Below, in pieces: positions 8,111-16,423 of a stretch of 59,054 bases of DNA; the first letter of the stretch is position 1, and the number at the start of each line of letters is the position of its first letter. The notes below the pieces were generated by a model that was given only the letters and a program-made list of their open reading frames with translations, was not told where the DNA came from and made no database searches. The stretch lies in contig JAFIEK010000024.1 of NCBI GenBank assembly GCA_020832545.1, positions 1 through 59,054 on the forward strand, given 5' to 3'. This DNA comes from Pararhodobacter sp. (lineage in GTDB: Bacteria; Pseudomonadota; Alphaproteobacteria; Rhodobacterales; Rhodobacteraceae). Made by a program: the position numbers and the translations under genes.

Positions 8111-9646
8111 ATGACCATCGACGCAGCATTTCATCCGCAAAGCCCACCCGCACCCGCCAGCACCAGAACATGGCTGGGCTTGGCCGTACTGGCGCTTCCC
8201 ACCGCCTTGCTGGGGCTGGATGTGACATTGCTCTATCTCGCACTTCCCGCGCTGGCGGCAGATCTGCAGCCGACCAGCACGCAGGCGCTGTGGATCATGG
8301 ATGCTTACGGCTTCATGATCGCGGGGTTTCTGATCACCATGGGATCACTGGGTGATCGCATCGGTCGGCGCAAACTGCTGATGATCGGCGCTGTGGCCTT
8401 TGCGGGTGCCTCGGTTCTGGCGGCGTTTTCCACCAGCGCCGAAATGCTAATCCTTGCGCGGGCGGCACTTGGTGTGGCGGGTGCGACGCTGATGCCCAGC
8501 ACGCTGGCGCTGATCAGCAACATGTTCCATGTCCCGGCGCAGCGCGCGTTGGCCATCGGGGTCTGGGCCACGATGTTTGCACTGGGAATGGCAGCGGGCC
8601 CGCTGGTCGGCGGGCTGTTGCTGGAGCAGTTCTGGTGGGGTTCCGCCTTTCTGGTGGCGTTGCCCATCGTGGCCGTCTTGCTGGTCGCCGGGCCGGTCCT
8701 GCTGCCCGAATACCGTGACCCGTCAGGCGGCAGGCTAGACCTGATCAGCGCGCTCCTTTCACTCTTGGCGATCCTGCCGGGGATCTATGCGCTCAAGGAG
8801 GCGGCCAAATATGGCATCGATCTTTCGTCAGCGCTGGCTTTCGCGGCAAGTGCCGTGCTGGCAGTCATCTTCGTGCGGCGCCAGCTGACCCTGCCCCACC
8901 CTTTGCTTGATGTCCGGCTGTTTTCGAACCGGGCTTTCACGGTGGCCTTGGTCATTTTGCTGTTCGGTCTGGTCAGTGTCGGCGGCATCATGCTGCTGGT
9001 CACCCAGTATCTGCAACTGGTCGCGGGCTTCTCACCACTGGTTGCGGGAATATGGATGGGGCCACCGGCGCTGATGATGTTCATCGCGGGCATCGCCGCG
9101 CCGCTGATGGCACGCAAGGTGCAGCCGGGCATTGTTGTCGGTGGGGCCCTCGCCCTGTCAGCCCTGGGCTATCTGCTGCTGAGCGCCCTTGCGCCCACAA
9201 GTGGCATTGCCCCTCTCATCACGGGTTTCTCGCTTGCCTATCTCGGGCTGGGGACCATCGCCGCACTGGGAACGGACCTTGTGGTCAGCACCGCGCCACC
9301 GGCAAGGGCCGGTTCTGCCTCGGCCATGTCAGAGATGGTGCAGGAACTGGGGATCGCGCTTGGCGTGGCAACGCTGGGCAGCCTGACAACCTTCATATAC
9401 CGCCGCGAGATGTTCGATGCGCTGCCATCTGGCCTGCGTGTCGCTGAGGCGGATGCGGTGACAGACAGCCTCGCCCGGGCCTATGCGGTTCAGGCGACGC
9501 TGCCGGACGGGCTGTTCGTGGCAGCGCAAAGCGCCTTTGTCACAGGGCTGAACGGGGCTGCGATGGTGGCAGCCCTCATCGCGGCCTCGCTTGCGGCCCT
9601 TTCAGTTCTGGCCCTGCGCCATGTCGCGGTCCCCCGGACATCGTGA
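8111..9646 (+). CDS. MFS drug efflux transporter, DHA2 family
   Basis: A 511-residue inner-membrane drug:proton antiporter of the 14-helix DHA2 group (SmvA/QacA type). The first helix region contains PTALLGLDVTLLYLALPALAADL, corresponding to DHA2 motif D1. The cytoplasmic loop GSLGDRIGRRKLLMIG is the MFS motif A, and the segment around 150-165 (GVWATMFALGMAAGPLVGGLLL) is the antiporter motif C. A strong ribosome binding site (GGAGG) precedes the ATG. The divergent XRE/MmyB-type gene probably controls it. Likely substrates are cationic or hydrophobic toxicants; this is family-based inference. Confidence 0.9.
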   Translation: MTIDAAFHPQSPPAPASTRTWLGLAVLALPTALLGLDVTLLYLALPALAADLQPTSTQALWIMDAYGFMIAGFLITMGSLGDRIGRRKLLMIGAVAFAGASVLAAFSTSAEMLILARAALGVAGATLMPSTLALISNMFHVPAQRALAIGVWATMFALGMAAGPLVGGLLLEQFWWGSAFLVALPIVAVLLVAGPVLLPEYRDPSGGRLDLISALLSLLAILPGIYALKEAAKYGIDLSSALAFAASAVLAVIFVRRQLTLPHPLLDVRLFSNRAFTVALVILLFGLVSVGGIMLLVTQYLQLVAGFSPLVAGIWMGPPALMMFIAGIAAPLMARKVQPGIVVGGALALSALGYLLLSALAPTSGIAPLITGFSLAYLGLGTIAALGTDLVVSTAPPARAGSASAMSEMVQELGIALGVATLGSLTTFIYRREMFDALPSGLRVAEADAVTDSLARAYAVQATLPDGLFVAAQSAFVTGLNGAAMVAALIAASLAALSVLALRHVAVPRTS

Positions 9647-9661
9647 GCCCGGAATGCTCGG

Positions 9662-10396
9662 TCATGTCTGATGGCTTATCGCGCGCCCCTCTGCATCCCA
9701 GTCGCGCCAGCCGGGGAAAGCAAGCGGCTCGTCCGTGCCAAGCGCGCTTAGCCGGTCAGACCAGTCAATCAGGCGTTGGTTCAGGCGCTGCGCTGCTTTT
9801 CCTTCATCCTCATAGGCATAGCCGTGGCCCTGAACTCCGAAAGTCCAGAACGGCGGCAGAACCGTGAAGCCGAGGTAATGTAGCGAATAGTGGATCGGCC
9901 ACAGCATCGCTGCCGCATCACCCCCGCGCGCACCCGGGCCAAACGCAGCTTCCGGCGCGCCGCTTGTCACCGAGACAAGCGCGCGCCGCCCTTTGAAATG
10001 GCCGGTGTCATAGCGTTTTCGGCTGGTATAGAGCCCGCCGCTGAGGAACACCCGGTCAAACCACCCCTTCAGAATGGCAGGCGGCCCATGCCACCACAGC
10101 GGGAACTGCAGGATCAGCGTATCGGCGCGTTCCAGTGCAGCGATCTCATGGTTTACATCACAGGGAACCGCGCCCATTCCAAAGGCATGGCGCTGTTCGG
10201 CGAGGGGTGAGAAAACCTCAGCTTCAAGGCGCAGAGGGTAATGCGCGCCGCGTTCCACCGGGTCGAAACCTGCCGCATAAAGGTCTGAGAGCGTGACCGT
10301 ATGCCCGTTTGCGGGTAAAACCGCCCGGGCCTGTTCGGTCAGCGCCCCATTGAATGACTTTGGCTCAGGATGTGCGTGGATGATGTGAAAATGCAT
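9662..10396 (-). CDS. NAD(P)H:quinone oxidoreductase-like flavoprotein
   Basis: A 244-residue flavodoxin-fold protein starting MHFHIIHAHPEPKSFNGAL, the FMN/FAD phosphate-binding loop of the NQO1/MdaB/KefF group. Further family signatures are DTLILQFPLWWHGPPAILKGWFDRVF (about 95-120) and the GRRALVSVTSGAPEAAF loop. It probably performs two-electron reduction of quinones or other electrophiles in the cytoplasm. It is divergent from a LysR gene, its likely activator, and ends 16 bp from the efflux pump gene in tail-to-tail orientation. Confidence 0.87.
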   Translation of the reverse strand: MHFHIIHAHPEPKSFNGALTEQARAVLPANGHTVTLSDLYAAGFDPVERGAHYPLRLEAEVFSPLAEQRHAFGMGAVPCDVNHEIAALERADTLILQFPLWWHGPPAILKGWFDRVFLSGGLYTSRKRYDTGHFKGRRALVSVTSGAPEAAFGPGARGGDAAAMLWPIHYSLHYLGFTVLPPFWTFGVQGHGYAYEDEGKAAQRLNQRLIDWSDRLSALGTDEPLAFPGWRDWDAEGRAISHQT

Positions 10397-10483
10397 GTGC
10401 CGCCTTTCTGCCTGGTCAACGGCATCAATACAGGTTCAAATATGGCCACTAAAGGCGCAGAAATGAGCAATGGATGATCAGAA

Positions 10484-11353
10484 GTGAACACTCGGCTTGA
10501 TTGGGGCGACTATGCCACCCTCCTTCTTATTGCGGAGGGCCGGACACTGGCCGGTGCCGCGCGCCATTCCACCCAAAGCCGCCCGACCCTGATGCGTCGG
10601 CTCAATCAGATTGAAGAGCGGCTTGGCGCGCGGGTGTTTGAGCGGCTGCGCACCGGCTATGAACCGACTGCGGCGGGGCGGGAGCTGATCGAGGCCGCGC
10701 GCGAAATGCAGTCTCTGGCCGCCGAGGCTGAACGTCGGGTCGGTGACCGCGACAAACGACCGGCTGGCAAAGTGGTGCTGACCACGACAGACACGCTTTT
10801 CGCAGCCCTTGTCGCACCCGAGTTGCCGGGTTTCAGCGCAGCATTCCCCGGGATCATTCTGGAGGTGCATGTCTCAAATCTGCTCCAGAACCTGACCCAT
10901 CGTGAGGCTGACGTGGCGTTGCGCCCCGCCAGTTCGCCGGAGGAAAGGCTTGTCGGCCGCAAGCTGGGCAACATCCGGCAGGCAATCTTCGTGCATCATG
11001 CGCTTGCCGAACAACCGCTGGACACGCTGCCCGCCATCGGCCCTGGCGATGACCTTCCCTACCCCGCCCTGCACGCGGCGATGCGCAGCACCGGGCTGTT
11101 TCAGAACTGCACCGTCCGGCTGAACTCGATCCTGTCGATGCATCAGGCAGTCCGTCATATGGGCGGCGCAGGGATATTGCCTGTCTATCTGGGCGGCAAC
11201 GACCCTGACCTTTTGCAACGCGGTGAGCCGATCGCGGCACTGGATACCGATCTGTGGCTTCTCACCGACCCCGCTTTGCGCAACACCGCCCGTATCCGCG
11301 CCGTGCTGGACTACTTCGGCAACTGCAACCGATTGCGCGCCAAACTGGGTTAG
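10484..11353 (+). CDS. LysR family transcriptional regulator
   Basis: A 289-residue LysR-type regulator. The N-terminal winged helix-turn-helix (about 8-65) reads DYATLLLIAEGRTLAGAARH then SRPTLMRRLNQIEERLGARVFER. The C-terminal part is the periplasmic-binding-like effector domain. The start is a GTG, because the frame is closed by a TGA three codons upstream. It is divergent from the quinone-reductase gene, which it probably regulates. I did not find a clear T-N11-A palindrome in the 87-bp gap. The effector is unknown. Confidence 0.88.
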   Translation: MNTRLDWGDYATLLLIAEGRTLAGAARHSTQSRPTLMRRLNQIEERLGARVFERLRTGYEPTAAGRELIEAAREMQSLAAEAERRVGDRDKRPAGKVVLTTTDTLFAALVAPELPGFSAAFPGIILEVHVSNLLQNLTHREADVALRPASSPEERLVGRKLGNIRQAIFVHHALAEQPLDTLPAIGPGDDLPYPALHAAMRSTGLFQNCTVRLNSILSMHQAVRHMGGAGILPVYLGGNDPDLLQRGEPIAALDTDLWLLTDPALRNTARIRAVLDYFGNCNRLRAKLG

Positions 11354-11396
11354 TTTGCCTCGTACGGTCGCAATCAGGCATGGACCGCGGAATAGC

Positions 11397-11831
11397 TTAT
11401 TGCCCGGCTTTCACCGGCTGCGACCCACGGCTGGCCAGCAGTTCGGGAAGTTTTTTCCGGACCAGCGATTTCCAGCCACTGCCAAGAACAAGGCGCGGCA
11501 TGATGGCCGATAGCCCTTTGAAACCGGCATGTGTGAGGCGCAGATGTGTCGCGTGACCGATATCCTCCAGTTCAAAGCTCACAATCGTATCGATACCGCC
11601 GCCTTTCCATGTCAGCACCAGCCGCGAAGGCGCTTCAAGAACCTTCACCGTGCTCTGCACAATCCCATCGAACCCCGGCGCGGGTTTGGTTTGAAAGGTG
11701 AATGAATGCCCCACTTCGGGGCGAAAATCATTGGGCATCAGCCATGCGGCCAACTGGTCTGAATCGGTCAGCGCCTCCCACACCATGTCACGCGGGAAAG
11801 GCAGGGTCTGTTCAATGACGATATCACGCAT
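11397..11831 (-). CDS. SRPBCC (AHSA1-like) domain protein
   Basis: A 144-residue START/Bet v1-fold protein of the AHSA1-like group: MRDIVIEQTLPFPRDMVWEALTD at the N-terminus and ELEDIGHATHLRLTHAGF in the second half are typical. These proteins bind hydrophobic ligands in a deep cavity. It starts 9 bp after an ArsR gene with an AGGAG ribosome binding site. ArsR plus AHSA1-like SRPBCC is a very common two-gene operon in bacteria. The ligand is unknown. Confidence 0.88.
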   Translation of the reverse strand: MRDIVIEQTLPFPRDMVWEALTDSDQLAAWLMPNDFRPEVGHSFTFQTKPAPGFDGIVQSTVKVLEAPSRLVLTWKGGGIDTIVSFELEDIGHATHLRLTHAGFKGLSAIMPRLVLGSGWKSLVRKKLPELLASRGSQPVKAGQ

Positions 11832-11840
11832 GGAATTCTC

Positions 11841-12167
11841 CTATTGCTTGCGTCTGGCAAGATGCGCATTCAGTGCGCCAAGCTTGTCGTTCCAGAAGAT
11901 TTCGTATTTGCCGAGCCAGTCGGCGATGATCTGAAGCTCAGGGCCATTGACCTGATAATAGCGGTTCCGGCCCGCCTTGCGCTCGGTCACCAGCCCGGCC
12001 TGTTTAAGCACCTGCAGATGTTGCGACACGGCAGGCTGGCTGATCTCCAGCATCTGCGTCAGCGCGCCGACAGAACGCTCCCCGGTCAGCATGGCGTCCA
12101 GCATCCTGCGGCGCCCCGGATCGGCGACGGCGCGAAAAGGGTCTTGAGAGGCGGCGATACGGCCCAT
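11841..12167 (-). CDS. ArsR-type winged-helix repressor
   Basis: A 108-residue ArsR/SmtB-fold repressor. The winged helix covers most of the protein: DPFRAVADPGRRRMLDAML, then MLEISQPAVSQHLQVLKQAGLV and the wing RKAGRNRYYQV. No cysteine metal site is visible, as expected for the SRPBCC-linked subgroup. A 13-bp perfect inverted repeat directly upstream of its start is the probable autoregulatory operator. It is co-transcribed with the downstream SRPBCC gene. Confidence 0.9.
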   Translation of the reverse strand: MGRIAASQDPFRAVADPGRRRMLDAMLTGERSVGALTQMLEISQPAVSQHLQVLKQAGLVTERKAGRNRYYQVNGPELQIIADWLGKYEIFWNDKLGALNAHLARRKQ

Positions 12168-12175
12168 GATCTTCC

Positions 12176-12218
12176 TATCAGCGATTGCTTATGGGTAATG
12201 CATAGGCAATCGCTGATA
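12176..12218. promoter_or_regulatory. Long inverted repeat, candidate ArsR operator
   Basis: Two perfect 13-bp arms, TATCAGCGATTGC at 12176-12188 and its complement at 12206-12218, are separated by 17 bp. The left arm begins 9 bp before the ArsR start codon. The size and position suit binding of two repressor dimers or one wide site covering the promoter. Confidence 0.75.
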
Positions 12219-12248
12219 TATAGTCAACCCTTGAGGCGCTTGCCGCTG

Positions 12249-12821
12249 TCAGATCGGCGAGACACCGAACAGCAGCGCATGCAGACCACCGATAAAAGCC
12301 AGATAAAGCGCAAGACCGCAGGCAATGGCGATGGCATCATTTCTGCCCCAGTTCTTACTGGCGACTGTCGCTTCCCCGTCACGCCGCAGCAGCGCTTGCC
12401 GGTCCAGAAAGGCCCAAACCAGAAAACTGCCGAACAGCAGCAGATCAGCCAGTGTTCCGTTCGCCATGAGATGCGCCGCGCCCCAGAGAATGGTCGCGAA
12501 AAGCATCGGATGGCGGACAATCTGCCCGATGCGCCCCTTCAGCAAGGCTGCCAGCAAAAGCGGAAAGACCGGAAGCATCACAATCAGGGCCAGATGCCGC
12601 AGCGCGGGCGGCGGGAAATAAAGGAACGTCGAATCCTGACGCGCCAGCGCATAGCCAAGGATGATCAGCACAAAGCCCGCACCCGCGATGCCGGTATAGG
12701 GCCACATCCATGCTCCCCTGCCCCCGCCACGCGCGATGACCCGGGCCCGGAGATCCGGCGCGACCATATGGATAGAATGCATTCCGAGAAACAGGATCAG
12801 GCCGAGGATGAGGTAGATCAT
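12249..12821 (-). CDS. NnrU family membrane protein
   Basis: A 190-residue integral membrane protein with about five hydrophobic helices. The stretches GMHSIHMVAPDLRARV, RHPMLFATILWGAAHLMANG and WGRNDAIAIACGLALYL match the NnrU family, whose members were first linked to nitric-oxide metabolism and include isoprenoid-active relatives (15-cis-zeta-carotene isomerase). The histidines in HSIH and AAH could bind haem or metal. No denitrification genes are nearby, so a role in NO metabolism is not supported by context. It is divergent from a TetR gene, with a palindrome in the gap. Confidence 0.82.
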   Translation of the reverse strand: MIYLILGLILFLGMHSIHMVAPDLRARVIARGGGRGAWMWPYTGIAGAGFVLIILGYALARQDSTFLYFPPPALRHLALIVMLPVFPLLLAALLKGRIGQIVRHPMLFATILWGAAHLMANGTLADLLLFGSFLVWAFLDRQALLRRDGEATVASKNWGRNDAIAIACGLALYLAFIGGLHALLFGVSPI

Positions 12822-12860
12822 GATGCGCTCCGGTTTTTCGATTGTGATATATAATTACTT

Positions 12861-12879
12861 TTGTTATAGTCAATAACAA
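12861..12879. promoter_or_regulatory. Palindromic TetR operator candidate
   Basis: Inverted repeat TTGTTAT-AGTCA-ATAACAA in the AT-rich 74-bp gap between nnrU-like and tetR genes. It overlaps the likely -10 region for the TetR gene. Confidence 0.68.
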
Positions 12880-12895
12880 TACCGGAGAACTAACC

Positions 12896-13597
12896 ATGAT
12901 CGACCGTCGTAGCCAGGTCCGCGCGCGCAGCTACCAGGAGATCCGGCAGGTTGCGCGCGACCTGCTGGTCACCGAGGGTTTGCAGGCCGTCACCATCAAC
13001 GCCGTGGCACGCCGCATGGGCATGAGCGGGCCTGCGATCTATCGCTATTATGACAGCCATGACGACCTTATCGCCGGGCTGACGGCTGAGTTTTACCATG
13101 AGGTGACGGCGGCCGTTGACGGGGTGCGCGTGCCCGGTGCCGTAAACCTTGTCCCCATGAGCCGCGCGTTGCGCCGGTGGGCAATCGGCAACCGCGCCGG
13201 TTTCCGCCTGATCTTCGCAAGCCCCCCACTGGCTCTGCCCCCCGGCCCGGCCCCGCGCGAAGATCGCGCGGCGGCAAATACCTTTGGCGCGGTGTTCTTT
13301 GACGAGGTCGCAGCAATCTGGGATCAGAAAGGCTTTCCGACGCCAAAGCCTGCCTCAGTTGCGCCAGCGCTCTGGCACCAGCTGGACCGCTACGCAGGCG
13401 AGACCGGCAGAAGGATGCCGCCTGAGGCGGTTTATGTTTTCCTCAACTGCTGGATCAGGCTCTATGGGCATCTGTGCATGGAGGTTCTTCATCAAATCGA
13501 CTTCGCCATCACCGATGCCGCGCCGCTGTTCGAGGACTGCCTCAGAGAACTTTGCGGCTGGCTTGATATCCCATACCGCGAGGAAAACACCGGCTAA
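12896..13597 (+). CDS. TetR/AcrR family regulator with WHG-type C-terminal domain
   Basis: A 233-residue regulator. The TetR DNA-binding domain spans about 10-60 (SYQEIRQVARDLLVTEGLQA, then RRMGMSGPAIYRYYDSHDDL). The C-terminal half, including FRLIFASPPLALPPGPAP and FLNCWIRLYGHLCMEVLHQID, resembles the WHG (TetR_C) domain seen in actinobacterial and alphaproteobacterial regulators. It is divergent from the NnrU-family gene and probably controls it. It ends 13 bp from the stop of the convergent sigma factor gene. Confidence 0.87.
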   Translation: MIDRRSQVRARSYQEIRQVARDLLVTEGLQAVTINAVARRMGMSGPAIYRYYDSHDDLIAGLTAEFYHEVTAAVDGVRVPGAVNLVPMSRALRRWAIGNRAGFRLIFASPPLALPPGPAPREDRAAANTFGAVFFDEVAAIWDQKGFPTPKPASVAPALWHQLDRYAGETGRRMPPEAVYVFLNCWIRLYGHLCMEVLHQIDFAITDAAPLFEDCLRELCGWLDIPYREENTG

Positions 13598-13610
13598 CCG
13601 CGGTCTTCGC

Positions 13611-14513
13611 TCATCGTGCCATATCATACCCGTCGTTCACGCCCAGATGCCGCAGCTTATCAGGGTTGCGGACGATCCAAACGGCGACGATTTTGCCCGC
13701 GCGGATGCCGATTGCCGTGGTTTGCAGCACATTCCCCGGCTCTCGCGTCACAAAACCCGGCGCGCCGTTGATCAACCTGAGGGGCGGCAACGGCGGCGGC
13801 GGAAGGTGGCGTTTGCGCGCCAGCCCGACAAACAGCCCCGCCGCCCGTCTGCGACCGCGCAGTACGTTGATCGCCGCAGGCACCTTGCCGCCACCGTCGG
13901 TATGAACCTCGATCTCTTCCGCAAAGAGGTCGGTCAGCGCCTGCATGTCACCCGTGCGGGCCGCGTGCCAGAAGGCCGCGACAAGGGGCACTGTCTCTTC
14001 GCGCGAAGGCGCGGGGCCCGGGTCTGCCCCGGCCATCCGCTTGCGGGCGCGTGACACAAGCTGGCGGCAGGTCGCGGGTGTGCGACCGACCACGGCTGAT
14101 ATCTCGCCAAAGGAATAGTCAAAGGCATCGCGCAACAAAAACGCCGCGCGCATTTCCGGTGTCAGCCGATCCAAGGTCAGGATCAGCGCGATCCCCACAT
14201 CCTCGGCGACGATCCAGCTCTGCTCGGCATCCGGCGCGCTATCGTGAACCAACGGCTCCGGCAGCCATGCACCGACATACCGCTCGCGCCGGACCCGCGC
14301 GGATCTGAGGTGATCAAGGCACAGCCGGGCAACAAGCGTGCCCAGATAGCGCGCAGGATCATCGATCCCGGCAAGAGGCTGCCCGGCAAAACGTATCCAC
14401 GCCTGTTGCAGGATATCTTCGGTATCCGCCACTGACCCCGTCATGCGGTAGGCGAGCCCCGCCAGTCGGCGGCGCTCGCGCTGAAACAGCACCAGATGCG
14501 GGTCAGTCTGCAT
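13611..14513 (-). CDS. ECF41-type RNA polymerase sigma factor (SigJ-like)
   Basis: A 300-residue extracytoplasmic-function sigma factor with a C-terminal extension. Region sigma-2 is at about 10-75 (AGLAYRMTGSVADTEDILQQAWIRF) and sigma-4 at about 105-165 (LTPEMRAAFLLRDAFDYSFGEISAVVGRTPATCRQLVSRARKR). Residues about 180-295 are a SnoaL-like NTF2-fold domain, which in ECF41 factors replaces an anti-sigma factor and modulates activity. The start at MQTDPH (14513) is preferred; an upstream in-frame start at 14552 would lengthen it by 13 residues. It overlaps the end of the carboxymuconolactone-decarboxylase-like gene, and this pairing is the known ECF41 context. Confidence 0.88.
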   Translation of the reverse strand: MQTDPHLVLFQRERRRLAGLAYRMTGSVADTEDILQQAWIRFAGQPLAGIDDPARYLGTLVARLCLDHLRSARVRRERYVGAWLPEPLVHDSAPDAEQSWIVAEDVGIALILTLDRLTPEMRAAFLLRDAFDYSFGEISAVVGRTPATCRQLVSRARKRMAGADPGPAPSREETVPLVAAFWHAARTGDMQALTDLFAEEIEVHTDGGGKVPAAINVLRGRRRAAGLFVGLARKRHLPPPPLPPLRLINGAPGFVTREPGNVLQTTAIGIRAGKIVAVWIVRNPDKLRHLGVNDGYDMAR

Positions 14514-14958
14514 CTGTGCGCAAGGGATGCGGCGCGCGGAAGCCAACCGCAAACCGGTTCCATGCGTTGATCGCGTTGATTACCAGCGTCAGGTCCACGC
14601 ATTTCTTTGGTGTGAAGGCATCCGTCAGCGCAGCGTAATCGGCATCCGGCGCGCCGGTGGCCTCGATCCGGGTCAACGCCTCGGCCCAGCCAAGGGCTGC
14701 GCGTTCACGCGCATCGAACGACGGGCTTTCGCGCCATGCCGCCAGCACATCCAGCTTTTGCTGAGATATGCCCGCACCCCGAGCCTCGGGCGCGTGCATG
14801 TTCAGGCAATAGGCGCATCCGTTGATCTGTGAGACCCGCATCTTGACCAATTCGCGCAACGCAAGCGGGATTGAAAGCGCCTGTGTCTCAACATCAAGCG
14901 CCAGCATCGCCTGCACCGCTTTGGGCGAGGCTTTGAAACAGTCCAGTCGTTCGGTCAT
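14503..14958 (-). CDS. Carboxymuconolactone decarboxylase / AhpD-like protein
   Basis: A 151-residue alkylhydroperoxidase-D-fold protein. The redox motif reads INGCAYCLNMH (ExxxCxxC-x-H type, with the two cysteines three apart), preceded by PLALRELVKMRVSQ. Members act as peroxidase components or decarboxylases. The start at MTERLD is supported by a GGAGAG ribosome binding site; a longer frame to 15183 would run across the promoter. It is the first gene of the operon with the ECF41 sigma factor, and a consensus ECF41 promoter lies 35-60 bp upstream. Physiological substrate unknown. Confidence 0.9.
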   Translation of the reverse strand: MTERLDCFKASPKAVQAMLALDVETQALSIPLALRELVKMRVSQINGCAYCLNMHAPEARGAGISQQKLDVLAAWRESPSFDARERAALGWAEALTRIEATGAPDADYAALTDAFTPKKCVDLTLVINAINAWNRFAVGFRAPHPLRTDAD

Positions 14959-14993
14959 GATCAGCTCTCCGTTACCAAGTCTAACAAAGACAA

Positions 14994-15020
14994 GACGAGG
15001 TTGGCGGGCGCTTTGTGACA
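14994..15020 (-). promoter_or_regulatory. ECF41-type promoter
   Basis: Read on the minus strand, TGTCACA (15020-15014) and CGTC (14997-14994) are separated by 16 nt. This is the -35/-10 pattern described for ECF41 sigma factors. It lies 36 bp upstream of the carboxymuconolactone-decarboxylase-like gene that heads the sigma operon, so the sigma factor probably drives its own operon. Confidence 0.8.
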
Positions 15021-15252
15021 GGGACGGCAAAGAAATCCCGCCCGGGCACGCGCTATGCCTGTCCACCCGATCCGCAATCGCGGCCAGCTCGGCATCAAGG
15101 CCGTTGCCCCCATGATCAGAATTTTGCCGGATCGCTTGCTGATCAAAAGGACTATGCGGCGATCCGGGCGCCATCTGTTTCAACCGTTCTCAAATCGCGT
15201 TCAATTCTTTGGATGGGCAAAGCCCTCTCAAGGCATCAGTCGCCCGGTTCAA

Positions 15253-16140
15253 TCACTCCGCCGCGCGTTGCAGCTCTGAGAGGTTGATTTTACCCATTCC
15301 CATGAAGGCTTCCATCACCTTGGCCCCCGGAGCCGAGAGCAACGCAGGCAATTGCCGGGGGATGATCTGCCACGACACGCCAAAGCGGTCTTTCAGCCAG
15401 CCGCAGCGCTCTGCCTCAGGTACGGCGGACAGGCCGTTCCAGTAGTGGTCAATTTCAGCCTGATCATCGCAGAACACGAGGAAAGAGTTCGCCTCGGTGA
15501 AAGTGAACGCATGCGCCAGCGCGCTGTCGCCTGCCATGAAGGTCTTTCCAGCAAGCTGGAACTGCGCATGCATGACACTGCCTGCCGCGTCATTGCCAGT
15601 GCCATCGTGGCGAAGAATGCCCTCGATGCCGGAACCGGGGAACATGCTTGTGTAATGCGCAAGCGCCGCCTCGGCCTGCCCTGCCTTCTCGCCGGTGAAC
15701 AGCAGCATCGGCGTCATCGCCTGCCCCCCGGTCTGCACCAGTTCCCCCAGCGACAGCTGCCACGAGACGCCCCAGCGATCATCAAGCCAGCCATAGCGCG
15801 TGCTCCATGGATAGGCGTCAAGCGGCATATGGACCCGTCCGCCCTCGGCCAATTCCGACCATGCGTGATCAAGCGCATCGCGCTCCTCAAACGTCAGGTA
15901 GTATGACACTGCCGGGGTGGGCCGAAACCGGGGGCCAGCGTTGAGTGCCAGCATGCGTTGACCGCCCAGTGTAATATCCACATTCATTGCCGTGCCCTCG
16001 GGCTGGCCATGCACCTCAAACCCGGCCTTGCCATAGCGACTGATCGTGCCGATGCGTGAGCCCGGCACCAACGCCGTGTAAAGCTTCGCCGCCTCTTCCG
16101 CCGTACCGTCGAACCACAGATGCGGGACAATCTTTTCCAT
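15253..16140 (-). CDS. Tandem VOC protein (3-dmu-9_3-mt / PhnB-like)
   Basis: A 295-residue protein with two repeats of the PhnB-like VOC module. Repeat 1 (about 1-130) begins EKIVPHLWFDGTAEEAAKLY and ends RYGWLDDRWGVSWQL; repeat 2 (about 140-275) ends CGWLKDRFGVSWQIIP. The shared W-L-x-D-R-x-G-V-S-W-Q motif is diagnostic of this group. The start at 16140 is supported by a GGAGG site; the frame is open further upstream but without ribosome binding sites. A MarR gene lies divergently upstream. The function is uncertain; homologues are often labelled methyltransferase by historical error. Confidence 0.85.
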   Translation of the reverse strand: MEKIVPHLWFDGTAEEAAKLYTALVPGSRIGTISRYGKAGFEVHGQPEGTAMNVDITLGGQRMLALNAGPRFRPTPAVSYYLTFEERDALDHAWSELAEGGRVHMPLDAYPWSTRYGWLDDRWGVSWQLSLGELVQTGGQAMTPMLLFTGEKAGQAEAALAHYTSMFPGSGIEGILRHDGTGNDAAGSVMHAQFQLAGKTFMAGDSALAHAFTFTEANSFLVFCDDQAEIDHYWNGLSAVPEAERCGWLKDRFGVSWQIIPRQLPALLSAPGAKVMEAFMGMGKINLSELQRAAE

Positions 16141-16323
16141 TTCAGACCTCCACCTCAGGAACAAAGTCACCAAAGGGCATCGCCGCCCCCGCAAAACGTG
16201 CATACCCCGTCTTCCCGGCGCTGCCCGCGTCGCGTGTCGCCTTGTCGGATCACTGTGCCTGGGAACACACGGTTGCTTGTCCGGTTCTCGTTGCGACAGG
16301 TTTTCACATTGCCTAGCAAAAAC

Positions 16324-16341
16324 AACTTGCATATACAAGTT
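16324..16341. promoter_or_regulatory. Palindromic MarR operator candidate
   Basis: AACTTG-CATATA-CAAGTT, an 18-bp site with two perfect 6-bp arms in the 283-bp divergent gap. The AT-rich centre with CTTG/CAAG flanks is typical of MarR-family operators. Confidence 0.75.
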
Positions 16342-16423
16342 TACACCGGACAATTTTATACCTGACAATGCGCAATGCAGCGCCGATCAAAATGCACTGC
16401 CGATTGACCAGCCACAGGGCAAA

